Origin: Flavobacteriaceae bacterium
GTDB taxonomy: Bacteria > Bacteroidota > Bacteroidia > Flavobacteriales > Flavobacteriaceae
Assembly (NCBI GenBank): GCA_947472705.1
Contig: CANJDA010000043.1
Location: forward strand, 1-14,216
DNA: 14,216 nt
Direction: 5' to 3'
This document shows positions 1 to 8,050 of the stretch, one piece after another; positions within the stretch are counted from its first letter, which is position 1; each line of letters opens with the position of its first letter. A program made the translations under genes and the position numbers. The notes under the pieces were generated by a model. The model searched no databases, had not been told where the DNA came from, and saw only the letters and a program-made list of their open reading frames with translations.

Positions 1-345
1 GTTACTAGTTTTTTCTTGGGTTTATTGATGGATATGTTTTGGAATTCTGGAGGAGTTCATGCTGCAGCTTGTTTAATCTTGGCATACTACAGACCTGCTA
101 TATTTAAATTTTCCTTTGGATTAAGTTATGAATACCAAACAGTCAAACTTAATGATGTATTAACACCTGAACGGTTTTCATTTATACTGATTGCCGTCGT
201 GTTGCACCACTTTATACTTTTTGTTTTGGAGGTGTTTAAATTAAGTTTCCTATGGGAAATTCTAGTTCGTACTGTACTTAGCACACTATTTACAATCATC
301 ACTTGTATCATTATCATCTATATAATTAAGACAAGCAAACGATGA
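1..345 (+). CDS. mreD: Rod shape-determining protein MreD, 3' part (5' end outside window)
   Basis: The reading frame is open from base 1 to a TGA at 343-345, so 114 C-terminal residues are visible and the true start lies upstream; the TTG at 16 is an internal Leu codon. MreD is a small polytopic inner-membrane protein of the elongasome that works with MreB, MreC, PBP2 and RodA in side-wall synthesis. The visible part begins in a membrane helix, continues with DMFWNSGGVHAAA and a Tyr/Arg/Pro turn (YYRP), and ends with two more hydrophobic helices (about residues 57-75 and 83-108) and a short basic tail. The GGxHAAA and SYEYQT stretches fit flavobacterial MreD. Identification rests heavily on the context: the stop codon overlaps the start of the PBP2 gene, followed by rodA, the classic mreBCD-mrdA-rodA order. 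MreD is poorly conserved, so the family call is good but not certain from sequence alone. Confidence 0.85.
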   Translation, partial: VTSFFLGLLMDMFWNSGGVHAAACLILAYYRPAIFKFSFGLSYEYQTVKLNDVLTPERFSFILIAVVLHHFILFVLEVFKLSFLWEILVRTVLSTLFTIITCIIIIYIIKTSKR

Positions 346-2279
346 GAAAAGTTTTGTTACCCACAATCATTTTCATTGGTACAATTTTATTGGTAATTCG
401 CTTATTTTACCTCCAAGTAATTGATGACTCCCTAAAATTGAAATCGGATAATAATGCTATTAAAATCAAGTATGATTATCCTGAAAGAGGTTATATTTAT
501 GATCGGTTTGGTAAACTTCTAGTAGCCAATCAACCTTCTTATGACATCATGGTTATTCCTAAAGATGTTAAAGATTTAGACACCACTGAATTCTGTGCTT
601 TACTGAAAATTACGAAAGAAGATTTTCTAAAAAAAATGGCAAAAGCCAAAGTATACAGTCCAAGATTGCCTTCGGTATTTTTGGCACAACTTAACAAAAA
701 AGAATATGCCGCTTTTCAGGAAGTACAACGAATTTTTACTGGATTCTATATTCAAAAACGAGCTTTACGAGATTATCAAGTGCCATTTGGAGCTAATGTT
801 TTTGGCTTTATTACTCAAGTAAATGATAAAATAATTGAAAAAAACAAATATTACAACAGTGGAGATTTAATTGGAAGACAAGGCGTTGAAGAAAGTTATG
901 AGGAGGTTTTACGTGGTATAAAAGGGGTAAAATACATTCAAAAAGACAAATACAATAGAGAAATTGCTTCCTATAAAGAAGGAAAATTTGATACTATAGC
1001 GGTACAAGGAAAAGACATCAACTTAACCATTGATGCTGAACTTCAAAAATACGGAGAAGAATTAATGGTGAATAAACGTGGTGGTATTGTAGCTATCGAA
1101 CCTAAAACAGGAGAAATTTTAGCCTTAGTAACAGCTCCTTCTTATGACCCTGCTATCTTAGTAGGCCGTCAACGTTCTAAAAACTATACCATGTTGTATC
1201 ATGACTCTATTGCAAAACCTTTGTATGATAGAGGGCTTTTAGCACAATACCCACCTGGTTCTCCATTTAAAATAATGACCGGACTAATTGCATTACAAGA
1301 AAATGCCATTGATGAAAACACAACTGTAGTTTGTAATCATGGATTTAGTTATGCTCCAGGAAGATTTATGCGTTGCCACTGTCATGGAGGTGTAATGCAA
1401 TTGCATCGAGGTATATATGAATCTTGTAATACCTTTTTCTCTACTTCCTATATGCGAACTTTGGATAAGTTTTCGGACGCTTCTGTTGGTGTAGATGTAT
1501 GGAGTAAACATTTAAAAACATTTGGTTTAGGGCAATTCATGGGTTATGATTTACCTACTGGTAGAAAAGGGAATATACCAACATCTAAAACCTATAACAA
1601 AGTATATAAAGGTTGGCGTTGGAGTAGTAAAACAATTGTTTCAAATGCAATTGGTCAGGGAGAGGTTTTGATGACACCTATGCAATTGGCCAATATGATG
1701 GCAACTGTAGCTAATAGAGGCTATTATTTTACGCCTCATATTGTTAGAAAAATAAAAGGGCAAATCATTGATAAAAAATTTACCACTAAGCATATTGCTA
1801 CAATAGACAGAAGACACTTTGAAACCATGATTAGTGGGTTGTTTGACGTTTATAATTTTGGTACCGCTCACGGATTAAATGTTGAAGGCATCGATATATG
1901 TGGAAAAACGGGTACAGCTGAGAATTTTGCCAAAGTAGATGGCAAACGAGTACAACTTAAAGACCACTCTATATTTGTGGCCTTTGCCCCTAAAGACAAT
2001 CCGAAAATTGCTATAGCCATATTAGTAGAAAATGGTGGATTTGGAGCAACTATTGCTGGTCCAATTGCCAGCTTGATGATTGAAAAATACATCAAACGCA
2101 AAATCACCCGTAAGGATTTAGAAACACGTATCTTGGCAAAAGATTTACAACCCGAATACAATCGTTTTATTGCTAAACCTGTAAAGGACACTTTAATTAA
2201 TACAAAAGTTGCGACTCCTGAAAAAGTAGTGGTAAAAGACACCAGTGGAATTAAAAAGAGCACAGCTCCTAAACCTTAA
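342..2279 (+). CDS. mrdA: Penicillin-binding protein 2, elongasome peptidoglycan D,D-transpeptidase
   Basis: This class B PBP cross-links peptidoglycan in the periplasm during side-wall growth, in complex with RodA. The 645-residue protein has one N-terminal membrane anchor (about 5-27), a dimerisation/pedestal domain (about 45-220, with the PERGYIYDRFG motif at 47-57) and a transpeptidase domain. All three penicilloyl-serine motifs are present: S307-P-F-K310 with the nucleophile Ser307, S361-C-N363, and K522-T-G524. Length and order match PBP2 of Bacteroidota. The ATG at 342-344 overlaps the mreD stop (ATGA), suggesting translational coupling. A Cys/His-rich segment (C331, H333, C345, H346, C347, H348) lies between the SxxK and SxN motifs, where a zinc site has been reported in Acinetobacter PBP2. 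The last 40 residues form a Lys/Thr/Pro-rich, probably disordered tail. PBP3/FtsI is unlikely because rodA follows and mreD precedes. Confidence 0.96.
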   Translation: MRKVLLPTIIFIGTILLVIRLFYLQVIDDSLKLKSDNNAIKIKYDYPERGYIYDRFGKLLVANQPSYDIMVIPKDVKDLDTTEFCALLKITKEDFLKKMAKAKVYSPRLPSVFLAQLNKKEYAAFQEVQRIFTGFYIQKRALRDYQVPFGANVFGFITQVNDKIIEKNKYYNSGDLIGRQGVEESYEEVLRGIKGVKYIQKDKYNREIASYKEGKFDTIAVQGKDINLTIDAELQKYGEELMVNKRGGIVAIEPKTGEILALVTAPSYDPAILVGRQRSKNYTMLYHDSIAKPLYDRGLLAQYPPGSPFKIMTGLIALQENAIDENTTVVCNHGFSYAPGRFMRCHCHGGVMQLHRGIYESCNTFFSTSYMRTLDKFSDASVGVDVWSKHLKTFGLGQFMGYDLPTGRKGNIPTSKTYNKVYKGWRWSSKTIVSNAIGQGEVLMTPMQLANMMATVANRGYYFTPHIVRKIKGQIIDKKFTTKHIATIDRRHFETMISGLFDVYNFGTAHGLNVEGIDICGKTGTAENFAKVDGKRVQLKDHSIFVAFAPKDNPKIAIAILVENGGFGATIAGPIASLMIEKYIKRKITRKDLETRILAKDLQPEYNRFIAKPVKDTLINTKVATPEKVVVKDTSGIKKSTAPKP

Positions 2280-2288
2280 TTTCTAGAA

Positions 2289-3548
2289 ATGAAAAATCAA
2301 AGTGTAACAAATAATTTAGATTGGATGAGTGTTGTCATCTATATTACTTTGGTAATTATGGGTTGGCTTAACATTTATTCCTCTTCATTATCTTCTATTG
2401 CAGAAGAGACATCAATTTTCGATTTTACACAGATATATGGAAAACAGTTCATGTTTATCATCCTTTCTGTTCCTTTAATATTAGTAGTATTATCAGTAGA
2501 CGGAAAGTTTTACGAAAAATTTTCCAGTGTGATTTATATAGTCGGATTACTCTCCTTAGCAGGATTGTTTGTTTTTGGAAAAACAATTAAAGGTCAAGCC
2601 AACTGGTACTCTTTTGGTTCATTTGGTTTACAGCCTTCCGAATTTGTTAAAACATCTACCGCTTTGGCTTTGGCCAAATATTTAAGTGATGTTCAAGTTA
2701 ATTTAAAAGATACTAATAGGCAAATTCAAGCATTGGGCATATTAGGTTTACCCATCTTATTGATTGTCCCTCATGACCCAGGAAGCGCCTTAATTTTTTG
2801 TGTCTTAATTTTGGTTTTGTATCGAGAAGGATTACCTTCTTGGTATATATGGACTGGATTCATTGCACTTGTTTTATTTGTTTTGGCTTTAATAATAAAA
2901 CCATTGTTTTTGACTGGAATTGCTTTAGCTGCCATCCTATTTATATATTACAGAAGCAAGATTATTAATAGAAATTGGATTTTGAGTTCCATTATATTTG
3001 TCATGATTGGCGGATTTGTATTTTCGGTAGATTATGTTTTTACCAATGTTTTCCAACAACACCATCGCGATCGTTTTAATATTCTTTTAGGAAAAGAAGT
3101 AGACATGAAAGGGATTGGATATAACACCAACCAATCTGAAATTGCTATTGGCTCTGGAGGCTGGTTTGGTAAAGGTTATCTTGAAGGAACACAAACTAAA
3201 GGAGGCTTCGTTCCCGAACAACATACTGACTATATTTTTACCACAGTGGGAGAAGAATGGGGATTTCTGGGTTCCCTTTTTGTGATAGCTCTTTTCCTCA
3301 TTTTAATTATAAGAATTATCTATTTAGCGGAACGGCAAAAAACAAAGTTCAGCCGAGTCTATGGCTACTGTGTTGCCTGCATATTGTTTATCCATTTCTT
3401 TGTTAATATTTCCATGGTGGCTGGAATATTCCCAACAATTGGAGTGCCTTTGCCTTTCTTTTCTTATGGTGGTTCTGGGCTTTGGGGCTTTACTATTTTA
3501 CTTTTTATCTTTCTAAAAATGGATGCTAATAAAGTAAATGAGTGGTAA
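2289..3548 (+). CDS. rodA: SEDS peptidoglycan glycosyltransferase RodA
   Basis: RodA polymerises lipid II into glycan strands and pairs with PBP2 in the inner membrane. The 419-residue protein has about ten hydrophobic helices and the SEDS signatures in order: LQPSEFVK (114-121), HDPGSALIF (162-170, the counterpart of PDLGTA), the loop RFNILLG (262-268), GSGGWFGKGYLEGTQ (288-302), EQHTDYIF (310-317) and the C-terminal GVPLPFFSYGGSG (385-397). By family comparison Asp314 in HTDYIF corresponds to the essential catalytic Asp (D262 in E. coli RodA). RodA rather than FtsW is indicated by the position 9 bp after mrdA in the same operon and by the HTD motif. It is somewhat longer than the E. coli protein (370 residues), the extra length lying in the middle membrane region (about 185-255), as is usual in Bacteroidota. 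The ATG at 2289 leaves just enough room after the mrdA stop. Confidence 0.95.
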   Translation: MKNQSVTNNLDWMSVVIYITLVIMGWLNIYSSSLSSIAEETSIFDFTQIYGKQFMFIILSVPLILVVLSVDGKFYEKFSSVIYIVGLLSLAGLFVFGKTIKGQANWYSFGSFGLQPSEFVKTSTALALAKYLSDVQVNLKDTNRQIQALGILGLPILLIVPHDPGSALIFCVLILVLYREGLPSWYIWTGFIALVLFVLALIIKPLFLTGIALAAILFIYYRSKIINRNWILSSIIFVMIGGFVFSVDYVFTNVFQQHHRDRFNILLGKEVDMKGIGYNTNQSEIAIGSGGWFGKGYLEGTQTKGGFVPEQHTDYIFTTVGEEWGFLGSLFVIALFLILIIRIIYLAERQKTKFSRVYGYCVACILFIHFFVNISMVAGIFPTIGVPLPFFSYGGSGLWGFTILLFIFLKMDANKVNEW

Positions 3549-3587
3549 AATTTATATTAATTATTTCCAATCTTACTATATAAAATA

Positions 3588-3614
3588 AAAAAGCCGTCAA
3601 ATAGACGGCTTTTT
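3588..3614. terminator. Bidirectional rho-independent terminator between rodA and prc
   Basis: An 11-bp perfect stem (3588-3598 with 3604-3614, core GCCGTC/GACGGC) encloses a 5-base loop (AAATA). The arms start with an A-run and end with a T-run, so transcripts from either strand carry a U-tract after the hairpin. It sits 39 bp after rodA and 17 bp beyond the stop of the converging protease gene, so it probably ends both operons. Confidence 0.93.
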
Positions 3615-3631
3615 ATTATGTTAAATCAAGT

Positions 3632-5884
3632 TTATGATTTAACTAACTTCTCTTTTTTAACTTTATTGGTTAATCCTTTGTTATTTTCAGATTGCAAATC
3701 GTTTAAGATATGAATAGCTTCTTCTATATAAATATCTTTGGATAAACTTTCATGCCAGCTATCTCTTTTCTCTTTTAAAACCGAATCTTTATTCATAGCT
3801 TCAACTTCATAAGGAAGTGATTTAAATTCAAAAAGGTTTTTGTAATCTACTATCGATTTGTATTTTTTGCTTTTATCCTCTAAAGCTTTTTGCTCTGCTT
3901 TGAATTTATCAATATTTAAGCTGTAAACGTTTTCTTTGTTACGTTCATCCAACCATTTGGCATTTTCATCAATAAGCTTCATTTGGGCATTATTCGCCAT
4001 ACGGTCTCTACTTTTGGCAATAGCCAAATCAAAGTTGTTTTGTTTGTCCCAAACTTTATAATCTGCTTGATCAATTTTATCCCATGGCATGGCATTGTCT
4101 ATATCTTTTTCTCCCATTTTTAAATAAGAATAACGATCTGGAATAGCAATATCACTTTTTACACCTTCTAACTGAGTTGAACCACCATTAATTCTATAGA
4201 ATTTTTGAGTGGTAGTTTTCAAAGCTCCTAAATCGCCATAAGTTCCCCCGCGAACAAACTGATTCAAGTCAATTATATTTTGAACCGTTCCTTTTCCGTA
4301 AGATTGTTTACTACCAATGATCACGCCTCGTTTGTAATCTTGTATTGCTGCAGCCAAAATTTCCGAAGCTGAAGCCGAAAATTCATTAATCATAATCACC
4401 AGTGGTCCATCCCATTGCACTTTAGAATCTCTGTCATACAACACTTCTTTTTTCCCCGCAGCCGATTTGATTTGTACAATTGGGCCTTGCTCAATAAATA
4501 ACCCAGCAATATCCACGACAGTTTTTAACGAACCTCCACCATTATCTCTAACATCCATTACAATTCCTTGTACCCCTTCTGCTTTTAATCTTTCCACTTC
4601 TTGAGCTACATCTTTTCCGGCATCACGGCTGTTTTGATCTTCAAAATCAATGTAGAATTTTGGCAAATAAATTACTCCGTATTTAAAACCATCTTTCTCA
4701 ACAACGCTTGATTTTACATAGGTTTCCTCAATTTCAACTTCATCACGAATAATAGTGATAACTTTAATAGTTCCATCTTGTTTTTTTATTGTTAAACGAA
4801 CTTCGGTGCCTTTTGGTCCTTTTATCTTTTTAACCACATCGTCCAAGCGCATTCCTACTACATCAATTGGCTCAGCATCGGCTTGTGCCACTTTTAATAC
4901 AACATCACCAGCTTCTAATTGTTTTCCTCTCCAAGCTGGCCCTCCAGAAATCAACTCAGATATCTCGGTAAAATCTCCTTTCTTTTGAAGACGAGCTCCG
5001 ATTCCTTCTAATTTACCACTCATACTCACATCAAACTTTTCTTTTTCAGATGGCCCAAAATAAGAAGTGTGGGGATCAAAACGCGAAGCAATAGCATTTA
5101 CATAAATAGAAAACCAATCTTCTCTGTCTAAATCTTTAATAAAACTAAAGTTATCATTCAAAGAATTAAGGGTGCTTTCTCTAGTTTCTTTTTCCAGTTC
5201 CGCAAGGGTTTTTGGTTTCTCTGATTTCTTTTTGGCATCATCATCTCTAAGTTTCTTTTCCATCTCAGGAGTCACTTCAACTTTGGAATTTTTGTGAAGT
5301 TCAGCTAATTTCTCCTCTATAGTTTTACGAGCATTTTTAGCCAAATCTTCTTGTAATTTTTGTTTTTCTACCAAAGAAGACAAGGCTGATAATTTAACTT
5401 GCAAACGCCATCTTTCTTTTAACTCATTAGTAGTTTTGGCAAAAAGCATTTTTTCATAATCTGTATTAAAAGACTCGTCTTTTTTATAATCGAATGGTGC
5501 AGCTAAAGCCTCCTTATAGTAGCCTTTACATTCTTCCATACGTTGCATTAAACGGTTGTAGGTCAAATCAAAAAAAGTTAAATCTTTATTTTTAATTTGA
5601 TCATCTAATTCTGTTTCATATTTCGCAAACTCATCAATATCCGATTGCAAAAAGAACCGTTTTGAAGGATCTAATGCATTTAAATAGTCTTTATATACGC
5701 CTTTTGAAAATGAATCGTCAATCGCTGCTGGATTGTAATGTCCCTTTTCTATCACAAAAGTTAGAAGTTCTAATAGCAACTTGTCTTTTTCTGGATCGGA
5801 GGAAACCTTTTGTTTAGGCATAAAACTCCAAAGCGCTACTGATAATGTTATAATTACAAGTAGTATTTTATAGTTTCTTTTCAT
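3632..5884 (-). CDS. prc: Carboxy-terminal processing protease (Tsp/Prc, peptidase S41A)
   Basis: This periplasmic serine protease recognises C-terminal tails of substrates; in other bacteria Tsp/Prc controls levels of cell-wall hydrolases and processes envelope proteins. With the start used here it has 750 residues: a signal peptide or anchor (about 5-22), an N-terminal Tsp domain (about 30-280) with a highly charged helical insert (about 170-235), DPHTSYFGP (270-278), a PDZ domain (about 285-377), and an S41 core with DVRDNGGG (444-451) and FSASASEI (502-509). By alignment with E. coli Tsp (S430/D441/K455) the catalytic residues are Ser505, Lys531 (in YGKGTVQ) and Asp516. A Lys-rich helical C-terminal region follows. 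Three starts are possible: TTG at 5929, ATG at 5905 and ATG at 5884. I prefer 5884 because it puts Lys-Arg directly before the hydrophobic stretch, and the TTG overlaps a promoter-like TACTTTAG. It converges on rodA and diverges from surE. Confidence 0.93.
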   Translation of the reverse strand: MKRNYKILLVIITLSVALWSFMPKQKVSSDPEKDKLLLELLTFVIEKGHYNPAAIDDSFSKGVYKDYLNALDPSKRFFLQSDIDEFAKYETELDDQIKNKDLTFFDLTYNRLMQRMEECKGYYKEALAAPFDYKKDESFNTDYEKMLFAKTTNELKERWRLQVKLSALSSLVEKQKLQEDLAKNARKTIEEKLAELHKNSKVEVTPEMEKKLRDDDAKKKSEKPKTLAELEKETRESTLNSLNDNFSFIKDLDREDWFSIYVNAIASRFDPHTSYFGPSEKEKFDVSMSGKLEGIGARLQKKGDFTEISELISGGPAWRGKQLEAGDVVLKVAQADAEPIDVVGMRLDDVVKKIKGPKGTEVRLTIKKQDGTIKVITIIRDEVEIEETYVKSSVVEKDGFKYGVIYLPKFYIDFEDQNSRDAGKDVAQEVERLKAEGVQGIVMDVRDNGGGSLKTVVDIAGLFIEQGPIVQIKSAAGKKEVLYDRDSKVQWDGPLVIMINEFSASASEILAAAIQDYKRGVIIGSKQSYGKGTVQNIIDLNQFVRGGTYGDLGALKTTTQKFYRINGGSTQLEGVKSDIAIPDRYSYLKMGEKDIDNAMPWDKIDQADYKVWDKQNNFDLAIAKSRDRMANNAQMKLIDENAKWLDERNKENVYSLNIDKFKAEQKALEDKSKKYKSIVDYKNLFEFKSLPYEVEAMNKDSVLKEKRDSWHESLSKDIYIEEAIHILNDLQSENNKGLTNKVKKEKLVKS

Positions 5885-5916
5885 AAATTGAATTATAATT
5901 TTCATTAATCGTTGGT

Positions 5917-5924
5917 CTAAAGTA
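5917..5924 (-). promoter_or_regulatory. Possible -7 element (TACTTTAG) for prc
   Basis: Read on the - strand this octamer is TACTTTAG, one base away from the Bacteroidetes -7 consensus TAnnTTTG. A TTG lies upstream but at a 15-base spacing, shorter than the usual 17-23. Transcription from here would give a leader of about 25 nt before the ATG at 5884, and would leave almost none before the ATG at 5905. Confidence 0.3.
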
Positions 5925-6009
5925 AACAAAAAACGATGCCAAGTATTTGTTCTGACGCTAATTTTTTGTTAAAAACATTATGCATATTGTCTTTCGACTG
6001 CTGAAGGTT

Positions 6010-6017
6010 CAAAGTTA
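6010..6017 (-). promoter_or_regulatory. Alternative -7 element (TAACTTTG) for prc
   Basis: The - strand reads TAACTTTG, a perfect TAnnTTTG match, in the divergent prc/surE intergenic region (5885-6117). It would give a leader of about 115-120 nt for prc. I see no TTG at the right distance upstream, so the assignment is weak. On the + strand nearby, TATCTTTA (6027-6034) is the best but imperfect candidate for surE and also lacks a clear -33 box. Confidence 0.3.
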
Positions 6018-6117
6018 TAAAAAATGTATCTTTATAAAACTTTAAAAAAAGTTAATTTTACAAGCTCTAATCAGACATAAAAACGGTTAAATAGTTACAT
6101 AATTCAAAATAAAATTA

Positions 6118-6888
6118 ATGATATCAAAACCTACCATTTTGGTGACCAATGATGACGGCATCAATGCTCCAGGTATACGAGCTTTGATTGCAGTCATGTC
6201 CGAAATTGGAAATGTTATTGTAGTAGCTCCTGATGGTCCACAAAGTGCCATGGGCCATGCTATTACTATCAATAGCACATTATATTTGAATAAAATTTCT
6301 TCAGATAACGCTACCATTTTAGAATATGCATGCTCAGGAACTCCGGTTGATTGTGTGAAATTGGCCGTAAATGAAATTTTAAAAAAGAAACCAGACTTAT
6401 GTGTTTCTGGTATCAATCACGGTTCGAACTCATCTATTAATGTCATTTATTCGGGGACAATGAGTGCTGCGGTTGAAGCGGGTATAGAAGGAATTCCTGC
6501 CATTGGTTTCTCATTATTAGATTATGATTGGAATGCTGACTTTGAATCGATAAAACCTTTTGTCAAAAAAATAGCATTAGAGGTTTTAGACAAAAAACTA
6601 TCTGATGGAACTGTTTTGAATGTTAATTTTCCGAAATTAAAACAAGAAGCAATAAAAGGCATTAAAATTTGTCGTCAAGCCAAAGCCATTTGGATGGAAA
6701 AATTTGACAAAAGACAGACACCATTTGGCAAGGATTATTACTGGCTTACGGGAGAATTTGTTAATCAAGATAAAGGAGAAGATACTGATGAATGGGCATT
6801 GGCACACGGTTATATTTCGATTGTTCCTGTTCAGTTTGATTTGACAGCACACCATACTATTGCACACCTTAATACTTGGAATTTATAA
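6118..6888 (+). CDS. surE: 5'/3'-nucleotidase SurE (survival protein)
   Basis: SurE is a metal-dependent cytoplasmic nucleoside 5'/3'-monophosphate phosphatase, also known to act on short polyphosphate, and linked to stationary-phase and stress survival. The 256-residue protein is of normal length and carries the family blocks: LVTNDDGINAPGI (8-20), VVAPDGPQSAMGHAIT (35-50), SGTPVDCVKLA (73-83), DLCVSGINHGSN (93-104) and YSGTMSAAVEAG (111-122). The expected metal ligands are Asp12, Asp13, Ser43 and Asn100, all present. The ATG at 6118 places the TNDDG motif at the usual distance from the N-terminus. Its stop is 3 bp before lpxB, so the two are almost surely one transcript. In proteobacteria surE often sits with pcm and rpoS; here the partner is lpxB. 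Confidence 0.97.
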   Translation: MISKPTILVTNDDGINAPGIRALIAVMSEIGNVIVVAPDGPQSAMGHAITINSTLYLNKISSDNATILEYACSGTPVDCVKLAVNEILKKKPDLCVSGINHGSNSSINVIYSGTMSAAVEAGIEGIPAIGFSLLDYDWNADFESIKPFVKKIALEVLDKKLSDGTVLNVNFPKLKQEAIKGIKICRQAKAIWMEKFDKRQTPFGKDYYWLTGEFVNQDKGEDTDEWALAHGYISIVPVQFDLTAHHTIAHLNTWNL

Positions 6889-6891
6889 TTT

Positions 6892-8004
6892 ATGAAATAT
6901 TATATTATTGCTGGCGAAGCTTCAGGCGACTTACATGGTTCAAATTTAATGAAATCACTTTATAAAGAAGACACTTCAGCTAATATTCGTTTTTGGGGTG
7001 GTGATTTGATGCAACAAGTAGGAGGAACATTAGTTAGGCATTATAAAGAGCTTGCTTTTATGGGGTTTGCTGAAGTGGCAATGAATCTAAAAACGATTCT
7101 CAACAACATTAAATATTGTAAAGCCGACATTGAAAAATTTAATCCTGATGTAATTATTTTTATAGATTATCCAGGATTTAATATGCGCATAGCTAAATGG
7201 GCAAAACAACGAGGAATAAAAACACATTATTATGTAGCTCCTCAAATTTGGGCTTGGAAAGAAAACCGAATCAATGCAGTAAAAAGAGATTTTGATAAAC
7301 TATTTGTAATACTTCCATTTGAAAAAGATTTCTTTGAAGTCAAACATCATTTTCCAGTTGACTTTGTGGGACATCCTTTGATTGATGCTATTCATAATCG
7401 TGTAAAAACAGATGAAACATCATTTAGAAAAAATAACAATTTAGACGAAAGACCTATAATAGCTATTCTTCCTGGAAGCAGAAAACAAGAAATTTCCAAA
7501 ATGCTAAGTCTTATGCTTAGTATAGTAGATGATTTCGGCGACTATCAATTTGTAATTGCCGGCGCGCCAAGTCAAGACTTTCATTTTTATGAACAGTTTT
7601 TGAGTAATAAAAATGTAAAATACATTTCGAATAAAACCTATGATTTACTCAGTATTGCAACTGCAGCTTTGGTGACTTCGGGAACAGCAACTCTTGAAAC
7701 TGCCTTATTCAAAGTGCCTGAAGTGGTTTGTTATAAAGGGAGTTGGGCATCCTATCAAATTGCAAAGCGCATCATTACTTTGAAATACATTTCATTAGTA
7801 AATTTAATTATGGATGAAGAAGTGGTAACCGAGTTAATTCAAGATAAATGCAACCGTAAAAACTTGAAAGCTGAATTGTCAAAACTTTTAGAATCCAATA
7901 ATAGGAAGGTGATTTTGGAAAAATATGACGATTTAGAAATGAAATTAGGAGGTATTGGTGCCAGTGCCAAAACTGCTAAATTAATCTTAAATGACTTGAA
8001 ATAA
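6892..8004 (+). CDS. lpxB: Lipid-A-disaccharide synthase LpxB
   Basis: LpxB is a GT19 glycosyltransferase at the inner face of the inner membrane. It joins UDP-2,3-diacylglucosamine and lipid X to give the lipid A disaccharide of lipopolysaccharide. The 370-residue protein shows the family blocks: IIAGEASGDLHG (5-16), WGGDLMQQVGG (35-45), the IDYPGFN motif (91-97; Asp92 aligns with the essential Asp98 of the H. influenzae/E. coli enzymes), YVAPQIWAWKENR (114-126), VGHPLID (159-165), AILPGSRKQEI (191-201) and VTSGTATLETAL (261-272, the nucleotide-sugar binding region). Length is typical. It follows surE after 3 bp. A strong promoter begins immediately after its stop codon, so the downstream genes can be expressed separately. 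Its presence shows a Gram-negative outer membrane with lipid A; the rest of the Lpx pathway is not in the window. Confidence 0.97.
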   Translation: MKYYIIAGEASGDLHGSNLMKSLYKEDTSANIRFWGGDLMQQVGGTLVRHYKELAFMGFAEVAMNLKTILNNIKYCKADIEKFNPDVIIFIDYPGFNMRIAKWAKQRGIKTHYYVAPQIWAWKENRINAVKRDFDKLFVILPFEKDFFEVKHHFPVDFVGHPLIDAIHNRVKTDETSFRKNNNLDERPIIAILPGSRKQEISKMLSLMLSIVDDFGDYQFVIAGAPSQDFHFYEQFLSNKNVKYISNKTYDLLSIATAALVTSGTATLETALFKVPEVVCYKGSWASYQIAKRIITLKYISLVNLIMDEEVVTELIQDKCNRKNLKAELSKLLESNNRKVILEKYDDLEMKLGGIGASAKTAKLILNDLK

Positions 8005-8034
8005 TTGGTTTTGGATTTTTAAGTGGTATATTTG
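8005..8034 (+). promoter_or_regulatory. Bacteroidetes-type promoter for the NlpC/P60 gene
   Basis: TTG at 8005-8007 and TATATTTG at 8027-8034 are separated by exactly 19 bases. This fits the Bacteroidetes -33/-7 promoter (TTG-N19-TAnnTTTG) without a mismatch. The expected transcription start is near 8038-8042, only about 10 nt before the ATG at 8051. It begins directly after the lpxB stop codon. Confidence 0.75.
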
Positions 8035-8050
8035 CAGTCAACTTTAATGG

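Noticed and set aside
1868..2263. Open frame of 131 codons on the - strand inside mrdA
   Set aside because: It is fully antisense to the conserved KTG region of PBP2, its translation has no recognisable motif, and it reflects the low stop frequency opposite an AT-rich coding frame.
6038..6053. Short inverted repeat AACTTT-aaaa-AAAGTT in the prc/surE intergenic region
   Set aside because: Six A/T-rich base pairs around an A-run are expected by chance in such DNA, and there is no second copy nearby to suggest an operator.
6087..6416. Open frame of 109 codons on the - strand over the surE start
   Set aside because: It is antisense to the conserved SurE nucleotidase motifs and shows no family features of its own.
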